From Hydractinia symbiolongicarpus (lineage: Eukaryota > Cnidaria > Hydrozoa > Anthoathecata > Hydractiniidae), in the NCBI RefSeq assembly GCF_029227915.1, contig NC_079887.1, forward strand, positions 14,880,001 through 14,944,000: a DNA stretch of 64,000 bases, read 5' to 3'. This document shows, piece by piece, positions 12,275 to 23,961 of the stretch (positions are counted from its first letter, which is position 1; each line of letters opens with the position of its first letter). The position numbers and the translations under genes are program-made. The notes below the pieces were generated by a model that was not told the origin of the DNA, ran no database searches, and worked only from the letters and a program-made list of their open reading frames with translations.

Positions 12275-13661
12275 ATGGCTGCTGCTGCTGTTACAGCTGC
12301 AATTTCACAATCTGCTCCAGTTACACAGATGCACAACTGGATGAGATTGTGTTTAGGTTCAGAATTTTATAACAAAGAAGCTGTTCGAAATGTTCTTCAT
12401 AATAAATTCAACAATCCTGCTTACCATGGACTACCTGAAGATCCAGTTCTTTTGTTTCAAGAACTGAAAAAATTTCAATCGGACTTAAGTAAATTAAAAA
12501 CTAAACATCGAATCGGCGGAATGGAAATTGTTATATCCAAGCACAAACCAAACTCATTCAACACAATTGGACATTCCATTGATAGTGATACTGTTGGAAC
12601 ATTGCACGGATTTACCCGCTCCTGTAAAGGGATGGAACGATAGTAACCCACCTATATCCGATCAAAGGTTAGGTGCTAATTCGTTGAGAGCTCGTAGCAT
12701 GCGACATTTCTTATATCACTATGGTAATCCAATGTCTATGGATAACAACGAGTTCTCAACAAAAAGGACTGAATTAGAAGATATACAAAAAGGTTTAGGT
12801 TGCACAAGTGTGAACATGCTTGATTTAAAGACTGGTCCCTTAAATCCCCACACAGGCTAACTTACTTCAAATGTGCAACAACATAGTTAGAAGAAGGACA
12901 AAGGAAGTTTTTAGAATTACATGAAGGTACTGCATTTGATGTTAAAACATTGATAGATCTTGTGTTATTACTAGAAAAGGATGGAGATAAGTTCTCTGAT
13001 ATCGAGAGTGCTGTAATGGGTATAATGAGTGAGTATACGAATCTTAGTAAGAAAGTGGAGCAGAACAGAGAAATGATAGAAAAACTTGACATTGACATTC
13101 AACATTTGGCCTCAAAAGTTGAAGACCTAAAGTCACATGACGGTATGGTATTTTTTGTTTTCTTATTTTTTGTGCTTTTTGATGTTGAGAATAGTGAGAC
13201 ATGAAAGCAGGACTTTCCTTTCTTAATAAAAAGTCATACGTGATTATATTTATTAGCCTCCTGGAAAACACACTGCATATTTTCCTGTACAATTTAATCC
13301 ATTGCATGCAGGTATTGCATCTGATGTTAAAGAATGGATGCATCAAATGTCAGCTCTGAAGCAAAATGACGCAAATACTTTGGATGTCAATGCTCGTGTT
13401 ATGGAACTAAATTGTCAATATTCAAATCTGTATAAACAGTTACAAGAGGTCAAAGGAATAGCTGTTAGGAATGCTGCTGATATTCAAGGTTTAAAACGAG
13501 ATATGGAAAACGTTAAATTGCATGAAGGTAAGAAACATATTCCTTCTGTGAATCTAGTAAATTAAGTATTTTTTTATTAGATCAAAAATAAAATCTTAAC
13601 GAAGATTAGCAGTATAAATTTAAGATAAATTTACAAAGTTTCAAAGATTGACTTTCCTGAG

Positions 13662-13690
13662 TTAACCCTATTCGATCCGAGTTTTTTTTC
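13662..13690. repeat. Isolated piggyBac-type MITE end
   Basis: TTAACCCTATTCGATCCG here matches, with one change, the terminus of the complete TTAA-flanked MITE at 41281-42034. No matching right end was found nearby; it is probably a truncated relic in the NLR-like pseudogene's large intron. Confidence 0.45.
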
Positions 13691-14394
13691 GTATAATGAG
13701 TGAGGAACGATAATATTTGGTACATGTAATTTTTTGTTTAATTCCAATGCAATAAGTCTTTAAGGAGGACGGAATTTCTTCTGCTAATATTAAAAAAGAA
13801 TAAATATAAGTTAAAACAGTCATTCAGTTTTTAATCGAATAGTAATGACATTTGAATATTCATAAAAAGTAAATTGTCACTAGGCAATTTTATGGGAAGT
13901 TACAAAACAGCGTTTTAATAACACTATTAGTGATATAAAATAAACATTACCAATTTCTAAACGCTGTTCTCTAAACACTGTTCGTGCGAATTTCGAAGGA
14001 TTGGTACTTATAAACAAAAATGATTTAAAAAGCAATTTTAACGTAACTAATATTCCCACAATGTGTTACTTAACTTTTTGTGGCCATTTACAAGAGGCTC
14101 CACCAGTTCAAGGTTAATTTTTATAAAATGTTTACATCAATTTTAACAATTTGGACAAAGTAAAACTGACTTGGGGAGACATTTCACTTCGGTCAACTTG
14201 ATTAAATTAAAATTTCTGGAGTGAAATGTTTAAAAGTGACGAACGCAAAAGATTTGGCCACCGCTAAACTTATTTCAAACTGTATTGAAAAATTATGTAA
14301 AGTTGCACCTTAACAATTTTTAAGCAAGCAAGTCAGTGATGATATTTGATATCATGTGAATATATAAACTCTATTTCGATATACTTAAATCGGA

Positions 14395-14590
14395 AAAACT
14401 TTGGAGCCAAAAACTTGTGAAATTTTGTGAATAAACTTTTGCTTATTCACAAATTAAATTTTTTTTGCAAGATAAACTTTCGCGAATCCACAATTAACTT
14501 TTTTTTGGTGAAATGCACTTTGTCGAATTCACAAATTAAAAAATTTTATGAAAGGTAAACTTTCGCGAATTCGTTGAATTCATAAAAGAT
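14395..14590. repeat. TTTCGCGAAT-containing degenerate tandem-like repeat
   Basis: Roughly 55-65-bp segments repeat the pattern AAACTTTCGCGAAT + CACAAATTAA + T-run. They lie in the intron of the NLR-like pseudogene. The same TTCGCG vocabulary marks MITE-like stretches at about 18.7-19.4 kb and 20.35-20.7 kb. Confidence 0.5.
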
Positions 14591-14971
14591 AAGTTGTGAC
14601 GATAGTCACTTTTTTCTTTTGAGTGTTGTGTTAATGATGCTATGTTAAAGAAGGAAAATGAGGTGATTTCCAGAGACTTTTGTTATTTGGTTAATTTTTA
14701 AAGGATACCAAAGCGTCATCACTCCATGTTTTTCTATGCGAATTATATTTCCGTGTTTTGAAAGAAATTTGGCAATTTGAAGTTAAAGGCCTTTATAATC
14801 AAATATTAAAAAATGAGTGGATGAATTTTTGTGAATTAAGGTAACGCCATTATGGCATGCCACAATTCATGGGACATAGAAACAACTGTTTAGTTAAAAC
14901 ACAATGTTCATGTGAAAAAGTTAGCTGGTTTAACTTAGCCGTTGAACGGTACTGTTCAACTGTAAAAGATT

Positions 14972-15121
14972 GTACATTAAGAACTAAAATTTTCCTATAT
15001 ATAATTTCTATGCACTGGTCCTTTTTTTCAAAAAATAGAAAAATCAAAATTTTCGGACAAAAAACTTTCGGCAGATATAAATTTACAACGGAAAATCCGA
15101 AAGTTTTTGTTCTCAATGTAC
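14972..15121. mobile_element. 150-bp palindromic MITE
   Basis: Inverted ends GTACATTAAGAAC (from 14972) and GTTCTCAATGTAC (to 15121), with similarity extending into the arms (AAAATTTTCC against AAGTTTTTGT). A separate 7-bp hairpin, GTTGAAC/GTTCAAC, lies just upstream (14941-14960). Open frames on both strands here are a side effect of the palindrome. Confidence 0.6.
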
Positions 15122-17552
15122 GCCCCTCTTTTAAGAATCCTGTTACGGTGTGCGATTATTTATTTTTATCAGAAACATATTTTCGGGATTCCGCCTGGAC
15201 GTTTCTTGTAAGTAATTATTAGGAGGAGCGCAGTTACTTTATAATTTTACATTTTTTTCCTGTACTAAATATTGTACCTGTTTTACAGATATCTCGCCAA
15301 AGAAATTGCGATGGAATATTCGTGACAATGTATCCAACTTCTGTGGTCGCATCGAGGTTCTCGACAAAATTCATCATTATCTTCAAACCACATTCGGCAA
15401 GAAAAAATATTTAGCCATTGCTTTGTCAGGATTGGGTGGGATAGGAAAAACAGAAGTTGCAGCCAAATATATCAACAGGTATGACAAGGAATACCAAAAC
15501 ATTATCTGGCTTGAGTGCAATGACATAGAAACATCTTTGGTAGAATTAGCTTCACGCATGCAAATAAAAACGCAGGTATATAAAGTCAATATCTTAACTC
15601 AACTTATTTGCGACAAGTTAGGTGATGGTAAGTGCATGTTTGTATTGAATGGTGTCGTGAATAATAAGTCAATTAAAGATTTAATGAAGAACTTAAAGAA
15701 TATGAAGAACACACCTTGTGTTCTAATAACAAGTCAGTATAGTTAGTGGGATGATGTACACATAAAACATGTCCCAATGGATGTATTTAAAAGTGATGAA
15801 GCTCTCGGATTCCTTCGTAAATGTCTGCCAAATTATGATCCTGTGGAAGTTGAAACATTGGTTCATGATTTACAATATTTACCTTTAGCTTTGCAAGCAA
15901 GCAAAAAGCTATATTGTGAAACACTCAATGTGCATACCTGATTACCTAGATCAAAAGGATGTAACAGAATATGATAAAACATTGCTTACTGTGTGGAAGA
16001 TGGCGTTCGATAAACTTAAAGAACATGATAACACTCTTGCTATCGATATTTTAAACATGATGGCATACATGGATGGCAGTTTTATCAACACTTCTTATAT
16101 TTGAATGATATTGATAAGCTACAGCTGAATGAGGCTGTAGAAGTATTATGTGAATATTCATTAATACAAGGAAATACTTCGAAGATTATCACAATGCATA
16201 GTTTAGTGCAAAAGATTACCATGTTATATGAGAAAGAGGTCGTGTTATCTTCAAATTCAAATTTAAGTGAAACGTATACTTTAAAGTTATCGAAATTATT
16301 AAACGATATAGTTGAGACACAACCGCTGTTAGATGGTGATCTTAAAGATCTTTGGTTTAGACACATGAAAAAACTTATACTGTCACAGGACAATTTTTGT
16401 ATGCCTGATTTGATCGTGTTGTCTACCACTGCTATGGTATATGGAGACTTGTATTTTCATACTTATTTGGCCAGTGTTGCTGTTAATATTTGTAAAATTG
16501 TTTACAATCAGTCCGGAAAATCAGAAGATTTTGAGATGCTCTTTAACTACGCACTACAATATGCTAATACATTCGAGGTTAATAGAAATGGCGTAAGAAT
16601 GTTGCAGTTTATGCATGAATTTTCCACGGAATTTAAAAATGAACTTGCTAAAAAAACTGCAGATCAAATTCTTTGGCATTATAAGCATGTGAAGATTTTA
16701 ATCCAGAATCGCAAAATGGAAGAAGCAATTAATTTGTTTGATTCTTTACCTGATGTCAAGTTTTGTTCGGAAAAAATGATCATAAGCTGTCTAGATGAAG
16801 CAGAAATTCTGTGTAAACTTGGCAGAAAAAAATGAGGCTCTTCATACGAACAAACCGATTTTTCAATGCATGATCTCAAGAAATATTGTAAGAGAGGAGG
16901 ACTTAGGCCTAACTGATATGCTTAGCAAAAGATTTCATGCTTTAGATGATGTTGAACATGCTCAGTTGTGTGTACAATACATGGATACGTCACTAAAGAA
17001 ACTTAATTTACACAATGAAAATTATATATGGTTCCAATTTCATTTACACAAAAGAAATTTACATCTCTATAATCATCAATACGACAAATGCATGGATGAA
17101 TTAAACGAATGCTTAACGTTTCCAGTAAGTTCCAAGCACATAGGTTTGCATATAGCGATTGTTTACTTTCAGTTAAAAAGAAAACAATTTAAGAAAAGCA
17201 AAGCAGCATTAATGGAAGTCCTTAAGTTGTTTGAAAATTCTATTAATTATGAGGAACGTGAGTTTGTCTTGGTCTGTTTAGCAGCTGCTTACTTTGTTAA
17301 GGTGAGGTAGACGAAGCAGAAAATATATTTAAAAGTTTAAAAGGAGAAAATTATCCTGGAAGTTTTCAGGAAGAGTTTTTAGAGAAAACCAATAAATTCA
17401 AAATATTAAACAACACTTTTACTACTTACAGACAGAGGTTTGGTGACAAAGATGCGAAAATGATTGCAGTGCTTCGTGCATGTGTTCAGGTTAAAACTGA
17501 ATTAAAAGAATGTTACCTTAGAGTGCCATTTATTAATTTTTTTTTTGGTTAA

Positions 17553-20348
17553 TTATTGTAGCTGCTTTTCTCTAATATTTGACATTCTTTAATATTTGAA
17601 TAGTTTGTTTTCATTTCATATAATCTGTAAATATAAGACTCACTGGACTTACTTTTGGAAACGACATACAGACCGTTGAAAACGTCGTCTCCTAAAAAGA
17701 ATTGATTCTTTTAATTTCAATCGAAAATTCTACTTCTGCGAGATAGATTAAATCTGCATTATTAATATTTTACAACTCTTAATGTGTTTTACGAACCAGT
17801 TTAAAAAATGCGTAGCTTTGCTTATTTTCAATTTCTTTTAAGCATCTAAAGTATTTTACTGCAAGATTTCCGTTCTGTAAAATACACATGTTTTTTGTAT
17901 ACATTCTATGTACATATATACGTAATACTAATTTCTTTGAGGCATACTGATTTTATGCAGCAGGGTAGATGAAAAAAATTGTTATAGTTTTAATTAGTTT
18001 ATTGTGTTGAAATATTCATAGCTGATTGGCCAATGGGAATTATCCACTTGATTAGAGAAGGTAAACTTGTACAAAAAGATAATTGTCAGCAATTAAACTG
18101 TCAATTGCATACTAAACTTTTTCTCCAAAAAATTTTCAACGTGTTAGCATGTTATGTTTCGCGCTGCTGCTGTCTTATCTTGTTACCCTACGTCTCTTTA
18201 CCTAGCTACGCTTCTGCTGAATCTATGTGTTATGTTCTTTGAGCTCGTCACTTTAGGTATATGCACTTTTTTTGCAAAGCTTGCCTGGTTTGACGTACTA
18301 GAATAATATAATAGGGAAATGTTATATTTTTTATTGTGGTGTGTTTGTGCATGAATAGAAAACGCGCGTTGCATTTTTTCACATTTCCTTTTCCGTACAT
18401 CGTACATGCCTATTAGCTTCGTTGTTAGCCAAAAGGCAACGAGTGACCATATACAGCGAGAATGATTCGAACACTTTGGATATTTGTGTGCGAACAGGAC
18501 CCTGAGATTTTTCCAAATGAAAACAAAGAATTACGAATCAGCAGCTTTTTTAAAAAATTGAGAATTGTTTTACAAAAGTAAATTTTTCACTGATGTTTTA
18601 AAAAAATATTGCGAACGAGCTGGAAATAAGGTAATAAAATAGAACGGAATAAAAAATTGCTAATGTTTGTTCTTGTTTTAAAAATGCGGAATTAACTTTA
18701 TGGATAGACACAAATTCGCAAATATTATACTCGTATTAATTTTCGCACAAGGATAATGCGCGAAACTAGGTTTTGTAAAGTACATGCGCGAAAATTTGCA
18801 CTTTTTTCAAACAAAGCTGTATGTGTGTTTCTCCTTGTTGTTTTACTGGACGAAAATTTTAATAAATCTGATGAGATGATTTAATTCTTTTTCCTTTTTC
18901 ACGTGGCTGGGCCTCTCGAACTTTTAATAAGGCCAGCTTATTTGGCGTGAACAAATTTTCGCAGATGTTTATATTGAGAAACATTTATTGCTTCAAAAAT
19001 ATAGAGAACTTGTTAAAACACTGTATGCTGAGCCAAAGGACGAGATCATTGTCAGTTGTTATCTTTCGAACACAAATCATGCAGTTCCGGTTCTTCCAAA
19101 AAAGAAAAAAAAGGAACACAAAAGGCGAGGTCAAAAGCAGAGAGATCCGTGATATGCCAAAAAAATAGATTTTGTATTCATACTTTTTTAGTGAAGGATA
19201 GAAGAAAAAACGGCTTGTTTTTACTTGTTTATACTTCGCACCCAATTCTAAACTCCAAAACATTTGAATTTTACAGAAAAAAATAAACATTTTGCGGAAA
19301 CATATTTTCGCGTTTTGACGAGTTGCAAACATTTCACAGAGACATATTTTCGCCGAAATGGCCAAAATCCGCGAAAACGGTGAAAATTTAACTCCGCGAA
19401 ATTTTATCTCGTTAAGTTATGTTAAAATAATGCTAACTTCGTCCTGGTCTGCATATTGTAATTAAAAAAAGCAGATAGTGGAAAGTAGGCAGGTAAAAGA
19501 AGAAATATGACAGCATTGTCTTAATTTTTAATTGTTGCTGAAATAAATTTTGCCAGATTTATTGTTCTAGGACCTATTTTAGGTAAATTTGGGAAACACT
19601 AGTCCTCGTGTACCCGTGGCAAATTTCACAGATATCGCTATTCAATCCTCCGTATCTTAACATGAAGTAACAAAAATTAGTACACATTATACAGAAAATG
19701 CCGCAAATCGAAAACTTCCTTTTTTGAATTTTAAATATTAAGGAGTAAAAAAAAAGGAAAATAACTCGTCAATATAGCAAGAAACAAACAGTCAGAGTAT
19801 CTCAAAAGAAACAGCAAACGATCCTTAACGATTTTTTGTAAACTCGGAAAGAAGAAAAAATATGGAAAATGAAGAATTAATTGATGCTTAAGAATATTTA
19901 TAACAAGAGAACTTAGAAAGTACCTACACAGTTGGTTCGTTCAAAAATGGCACTACTTCTTGAACAGAAAAATGTAAAATACAAACACGTGAAAACAAAT
20001 TAACATAACAATACAGAAGGAATATATATTACATTCTTCCTCCTATTATTGCAATAAATAATGCTTGTCTCGTAACCGTATGCGTTCTTCTCCAACAACA
20101 GGAACCCTTCAACTTTGCCTTCCTTTACAACTGACAGCATCATCATGCGACACTACCACTAAGCTTCTTCTGTACCGGATAGTTCTGAAATCTTTCTGTT
20201 AAAAAGGTCTTTCCTTGTGTTATCCGCATCATGGAACAATCCACCCCACGACCTAACATGATCCAAAATGCCGTTAAATGTTGCAATTAACGCAAGATCC
20301 AAAATCCGCCGTAAGCATTGACAAGTTGAAAGTGTGTGTTGTTACGTA
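17553..20348. other. Non-coding stretch with TTCGCG-rich repeat relics
   Basis: No gene supported. 18690-18800 and 18940-19410 are dense in TTCGC/GCGAA words in both orientations and in poly-A/T, like the MITE at 20349-20710, but clean termini could not be assigned. The remainder is AT-rich without coding structure. Confidence 0.5.
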
Positions 20349-20710
20349 ATACAGGGAGAAAGTTTCGCGGGGAAAGAGAGGAAAAACGCGAAATTTCAGA
20401 AAATTTACTTTCGCGAATGAGTGATTAAATATACTTCGCGTAAAGTATCTTTCGCGTTCAACAGTGAATTTCGGGCGGGATAATCTTTTCCGATTTTCGT
20501 TTTTTTTTTTGTGCAATTTTTTGCGCAATAACTTTCTCATCAGAAAATTAATAATACTTGTGCTGAACTTTTGCGAATTGACTTCTTAGGCTATTTCGCG
20601 TGGAATAAACATTCGCGTATCCGCATTTCATTCTTTTTCGCGGGTACTTACTTTCGCGAAAATTGCAAAAAATCGAAAAAATTTTCCCCGCGAAACTTTC
20701 TTCCCGTAAA
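20349..20710. mobile_element. TTCGCG-type MITE (~360 bp)
   Basis: The ends are inverted repeats: AGGGAGAAAGTTTCGCGGGG on the left and CCCCGCGAAACTTTCTTCCC on the right, about 22-25 bp with one or two mismatches. The interior carries many subterminal CTTTCGCG or TTCGCGAA words in both orientations. No transposase coding is present. Superfamily not identified; a TA or TAA target duplication is possible. Confidence 0.7.
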
Positions 20711-21886
20711 TTAGATAGGATTGCAATCTTTAAAATTTCGCCCTGACTCCCAACATATTTTATCCAAGGTTGTACTTCATAAATTTTTTAAAAACCCTTT
20801 TGACTTAATTTAAAAATTTCAATATAACATTTTTTACTCAGATTTGACAAATCAGAGTTCCCAACTTTTTTCAGATTTTACCTGAAAATAAGAAATTTTG
20901 GGGTTATTTTGGCATTTTATAAGAAATTCTGGTATGTAACATATGTAAAAACCAGAAGATTTGTTAAAATAACTTATTATTCTATTGCAAACATGCTGCA
21001 GTCTTTTATGCATATAATAAAGGCTTGCGCATGCGCATTATACCAGACACGTCATACAAGTAGACAGTTTTATGTGCAAAAATTTATGATGCACTCTGTA
21101 CAGTTGACATACATTTGATATACATTTTCTTTTTAGCGGTTGATGTTGACTTCATACGAAAATTAAAACATTAAAAGGTTATAGCTACCCTAAAAATTTC
21201 TAAATTTGTTAGAAATAAACACTGAAACTAAAGCAGAAAAATGGATTAAAATCCTTGATTAAACAAAAAAATAACCCAAAATATAACACACATTTTTTCA
21301 TAAGAACAAAAACTTCAGGTAAATCTAGATGCACTTACTTATTTGACAAATGATGATATATTTTGACGTAAATACATACATTTAGTAGTACAAATAAACA
21401 GCTCTAAAGTAATTGTTTTTTAGTAAATCTAAAAATTGGTCTGATTTCTTCACATGTTAATTTTTGCACAATTCTAGGCCCAACCTAATGTTTTTTAAAC
21501 AATTTCTTATCAAACGAGTAGTGTACGCCAGAAAATATATATTATATATAGCTACACAGAAGTTTTTTTTTGTCATTTTTTAGGATTAGTTGGTGTCTCT
21601 TTATGGTACTTTCGTCTGCGGTAATAACGTTTAAATCTAGTGCTCAATGCTTCTTCACAATAATATCATTTTATCGATGAGTGAAATTAATTCTATGCTT
21701 CTTGAGATATTGTACTTGTTTGAGTCGTACCTGGATACCATTGGTAAAACACAGTTCAAAACAAATGAATTTTTTTGGTTAATACATGTATTTCTCACAT
21801 GTCGTACTAAGTTGGGTTAGAGTGTGAAAGTGGTGCTACAACTCTCACACTGGTAAGTTGATTTTGCAGAGAAATCCACAAGTTCT
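20711..21886. other. Non-coding stretch
   Basis: AT-rich DNA with no convincing ORF, repeat or RNA gene seen. Confidence 0.4.
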
Positions 21887-22158
21887 TCAGAGCTTAGCTA
21901 CATGTTTTTTCTTATGTTTTGTAAATCCGTATCGAGTGCACAGCTTGCTACACATTTTACAACTTACTTTACATTTTCCGGAGAGATCTTGACATGTTCA
22001 AAAAGCTCAGATTGTCCCCTTAAACGTTTCTTGCAACTTTGGCACGCAACAGATTTATTTTTAATTTTTCCATAACTTTTATGAAGATTTTGAACATTGT
22101 GACGCATTCCCTTTAAGAAAACATTTATTTTACAAACGTGACACCAACAATTTTTCAT
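21887..22158 (-). pseudogene. C2H2 zinc-finger gene fragment, frameshifted
   Basis: Reading leftward from ATG at 22158, three finger-like motifs follow: CHVC...H-x5-H, then CQSC with a following His (ELFEH), then, after a one-base frame change near 21970, CKMC with KHKKKH (a C-x2-C...H-x3-H finger) and a stop at 21887. The frame change follows VK and overlaps a GTAAGT, so a splice donor is an alternative. It lies head to head with the + strand fragment at 22408. Proteins related to that fragment often carry such fingers at their N-terminus (family recollection, not a search result). Confidence 0.5.
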
Positions 22159-22407
22159 GATGTTGATGGTTTATCATCAGTGTTTGCCTACGATGATTAT
22201 TATCATATTCTGATGTTGACAAAAAGCCTGCATCCCAGTAAAGATGACACAAACTGCTATTGAAGTGTGGAACTTTTTCCGATTTTTATTATCCTTTATT
22301 GCAGGAAAAATACCTTCAGAAGACAGCTTTAAAAGAAAAAAAAATCTATTTCGTGATGTTGTTGATTTTAGCACGTGATGATTAATTTTTAGACGATTAT
22401 CTTCAAT

Positions 22408-23000
22408 ATGATCTCAAAAATTAATCTTAAACCAAATTGTCATTTCTTGCGACACCACCTATACATGATTATGAAATTTCATCCGTTTGATAAAGCATTG
22501 CGATTTGAGTCGAAAAAAGGACAACTAAAACAGTTCTTAAACAATAACAAAACAAAAAAAAATGTGTGTTTGAGTTTGACAAAAAAACATCAAATGTTTT
22601 CGTATCTATCGTTATAAGAAGATTCACTTTTTGAGTATGCAAATTTAGAAGTGGTTTGTTCCAGTGAAATCTCATTTCATTGCCTTATTGAGTCTAAGAA
22701 AAAGTTATTTCGAAATATTAACATCAATGAAGATTTTGTGCTTAATGTGGCAAAGGCAGTCAAACATGAAGATCAGCAATATACCAATGGTGAAGTGGTC
22801 ATTTTTAATTTTCATAAAGATGAATATGTGTTTGGAAAAATATTGAAAGTATTTATCATTAATGATTTTATTATTATGCATGCAATATCTGAAACGTCGA
22901 TGGTTACAATAGTCATATCCATGCATATCCTGTTCAACAAAGCGACAATAATGAATTGATCTTAATAAACAGCTTATTGGGTTATCACACAAAGTTATAA
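22408..23000 (+). pseudogene. Transposon-type/expanded-family protein C-terminal fragment, degenerate
   Basis: Open pieces carry KPNCHFLRHH, LRFESKKGQLKQF, NVCLSLTKKHQM, DEYVFGKI and, in a shifted frame, HIHAYPV and LGYHTKL. The set (KPxHHFLxHYP, LRFExKH, LAxKHQ, FGKI, FHAY) is that of a large uncharacterised family expanded in cnidarians and fishes, probably tied to mobile elements. There is a stop at 22615-22617 and a frame change near 22900, so it is not expressed as one protein. The N-terminal half is missing on this strand. Family naming is from memory and tentative. Confidence 0.5.
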
Positions 23001-23235
23001 AAATGTTGACCATGCCATTTTGAGGTATTATGTGCCAATCAATTATGTTTAACCAATGTTTATGTGTATATAGCCAGAGTGTGCTTCTATATTTTTTTTA
23101 AAATAAAATATTACTTCTACGATATTTTTTCTCTATTGTAATAGTGTATACCTTAAAAAGACGGAGCTTCGTATTTTGAGTTTTTGAAAAAAATATTCCT
23201 AATAAAGAAACAAGTCATAAAAATATATTCATTGC

Positions 23236-23333
23236 GAAGCTTTTCGTACTTCTTAGTACATCATCTGGCAATGGTTGATGATGTACTAAAAGCACGAAGG
23301 ACGAAGTACGAAACTAGATGTACGAAAAGCCTT
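23236..23333. other. Imperfect ~100-nt palindrome / hairpin
   Basis: AGTACATCATC (23255-23265) pairs perfectly with GATGATGTACT (23277-23287) around an 11-nt loop. Outer arms GCTTTTCGTAC (23239-23249) and GTACGAAAAGC (23320-23330) also pair, and GAAGTACGAA (23303-23312) offers an alternative partner. It may be a small foldback element or a structured RNA. Confidence 0.55.
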
Positions 23334-23841
23334 TTATAATACTGAAAAATAATAGTTTCAATTTTGACATTAAGTTTCTTTTGACATTCTTGCATGCATA
23401 TTTCTAAATTTATACTGATTTTAGTAGAAAAAACAACACCAATGAAAGAAATTCCGAGTTCCACTTAAGAATTGATAACAGTTACAATTGGTATTACCAC
23501 TTTGAATGAACTACATAGAAAAATTAAATTGGCATTTAGTAAATGCCCAAAGTTCAAAATTAATTTTTGCATTGCATTAAATACTATGAAGATTATTTTG
23601 AAGAATTTGTAGATTTAGATATTATGGAAAGACTTGATTTGTTGTTTTGCCATCATTTCTTATGTACTAGTACTATCTGTGTGTGACTGATGGAGGAATT
23701 ATTTATTTACTTACATTTTCTGCAACTATATCCTTCTATAAAAACCTTTCAGCCTTTTATAGAAGTTAATTACTTCCACTTTTTGATTAGAATTACCAAA
23801 TGTTTTATATATTAAAATAACGCCTTGTTATTATGTTGCAG

Positions 23842-23961
23842 GTTGTTGTTACAGAAGGATCTATTGCAAGTAATGTGGATATGAGCAATGGTGTTGCAAG
23901 TGTTAAAGACCTATCTTTCAATATTATAGTGAAGGAAAATTTCAGAGTGCCATTAAAATAG
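23842..23961 (+). other. Exon-like segment with splice acceptor and stop
   Basis: A TTGCAG acceptor is followed by 39 open codons (reading VVVTEGSIASNVDMSNGVAS...) and TAG. Codon content looks protein-like, but no partner exon was found on either side and no family was recognised. It could be a retained last exon of a lost gene. Confidence 0.25.

Larger units (their letters stand above)
12275..17552 (+). pseudogene. NLR-like HEPN / coiled-coil / NB-ARC / TPR gene, multiply frameshifted
   Basis: Parts in order: a DZIP3/DUF4559-type HEPN region (12275-12860, with GWND and an R-x4-H motif RHFLYH); coiled-coil exons at about 12887-13142 and 13312-13527; and from 15299 an NB-ARC domain (P-loop GLGGIGKTE at 15429-15455, LPLALQ, winged-helix region YMDGSF, MHSLVQ) running into helical TPR-like repeats to a stop at 17550-17552. 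NB-ARC proteins of this layout are nucleotide-switch receptors of innate immunity or cell death. Reading-frame breaks lie near 12610, between 12860 and 12887, near 15900, near 16095, in an A7 run at 16826-16832 and near 17302, with an in-frame TAG at 15744. The Walker B-like strand reads MFVLNGV with Asn where Asp is expected. Neighbouring genes have clean exons, so decay is more likely than sequencing error. A programmed or assembly origin cannot be excluded. Confidence 0.85.

Noticed and set aside
14850-15222. Overlapping 88- and 121-codon frames on opposite strands
   Set aside because: They are caused by the palindromic MITE and lack codon structure; no domain seen.
12275-17552. Frame breaks of the NLR-like gene read as sequencing errors in a live gene
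   Set aside because: About six breaks and a stop fall in this gene while the two multi-exon neighbours and two long single-exon frames are clean; decay is simpler, though reads should be checked.
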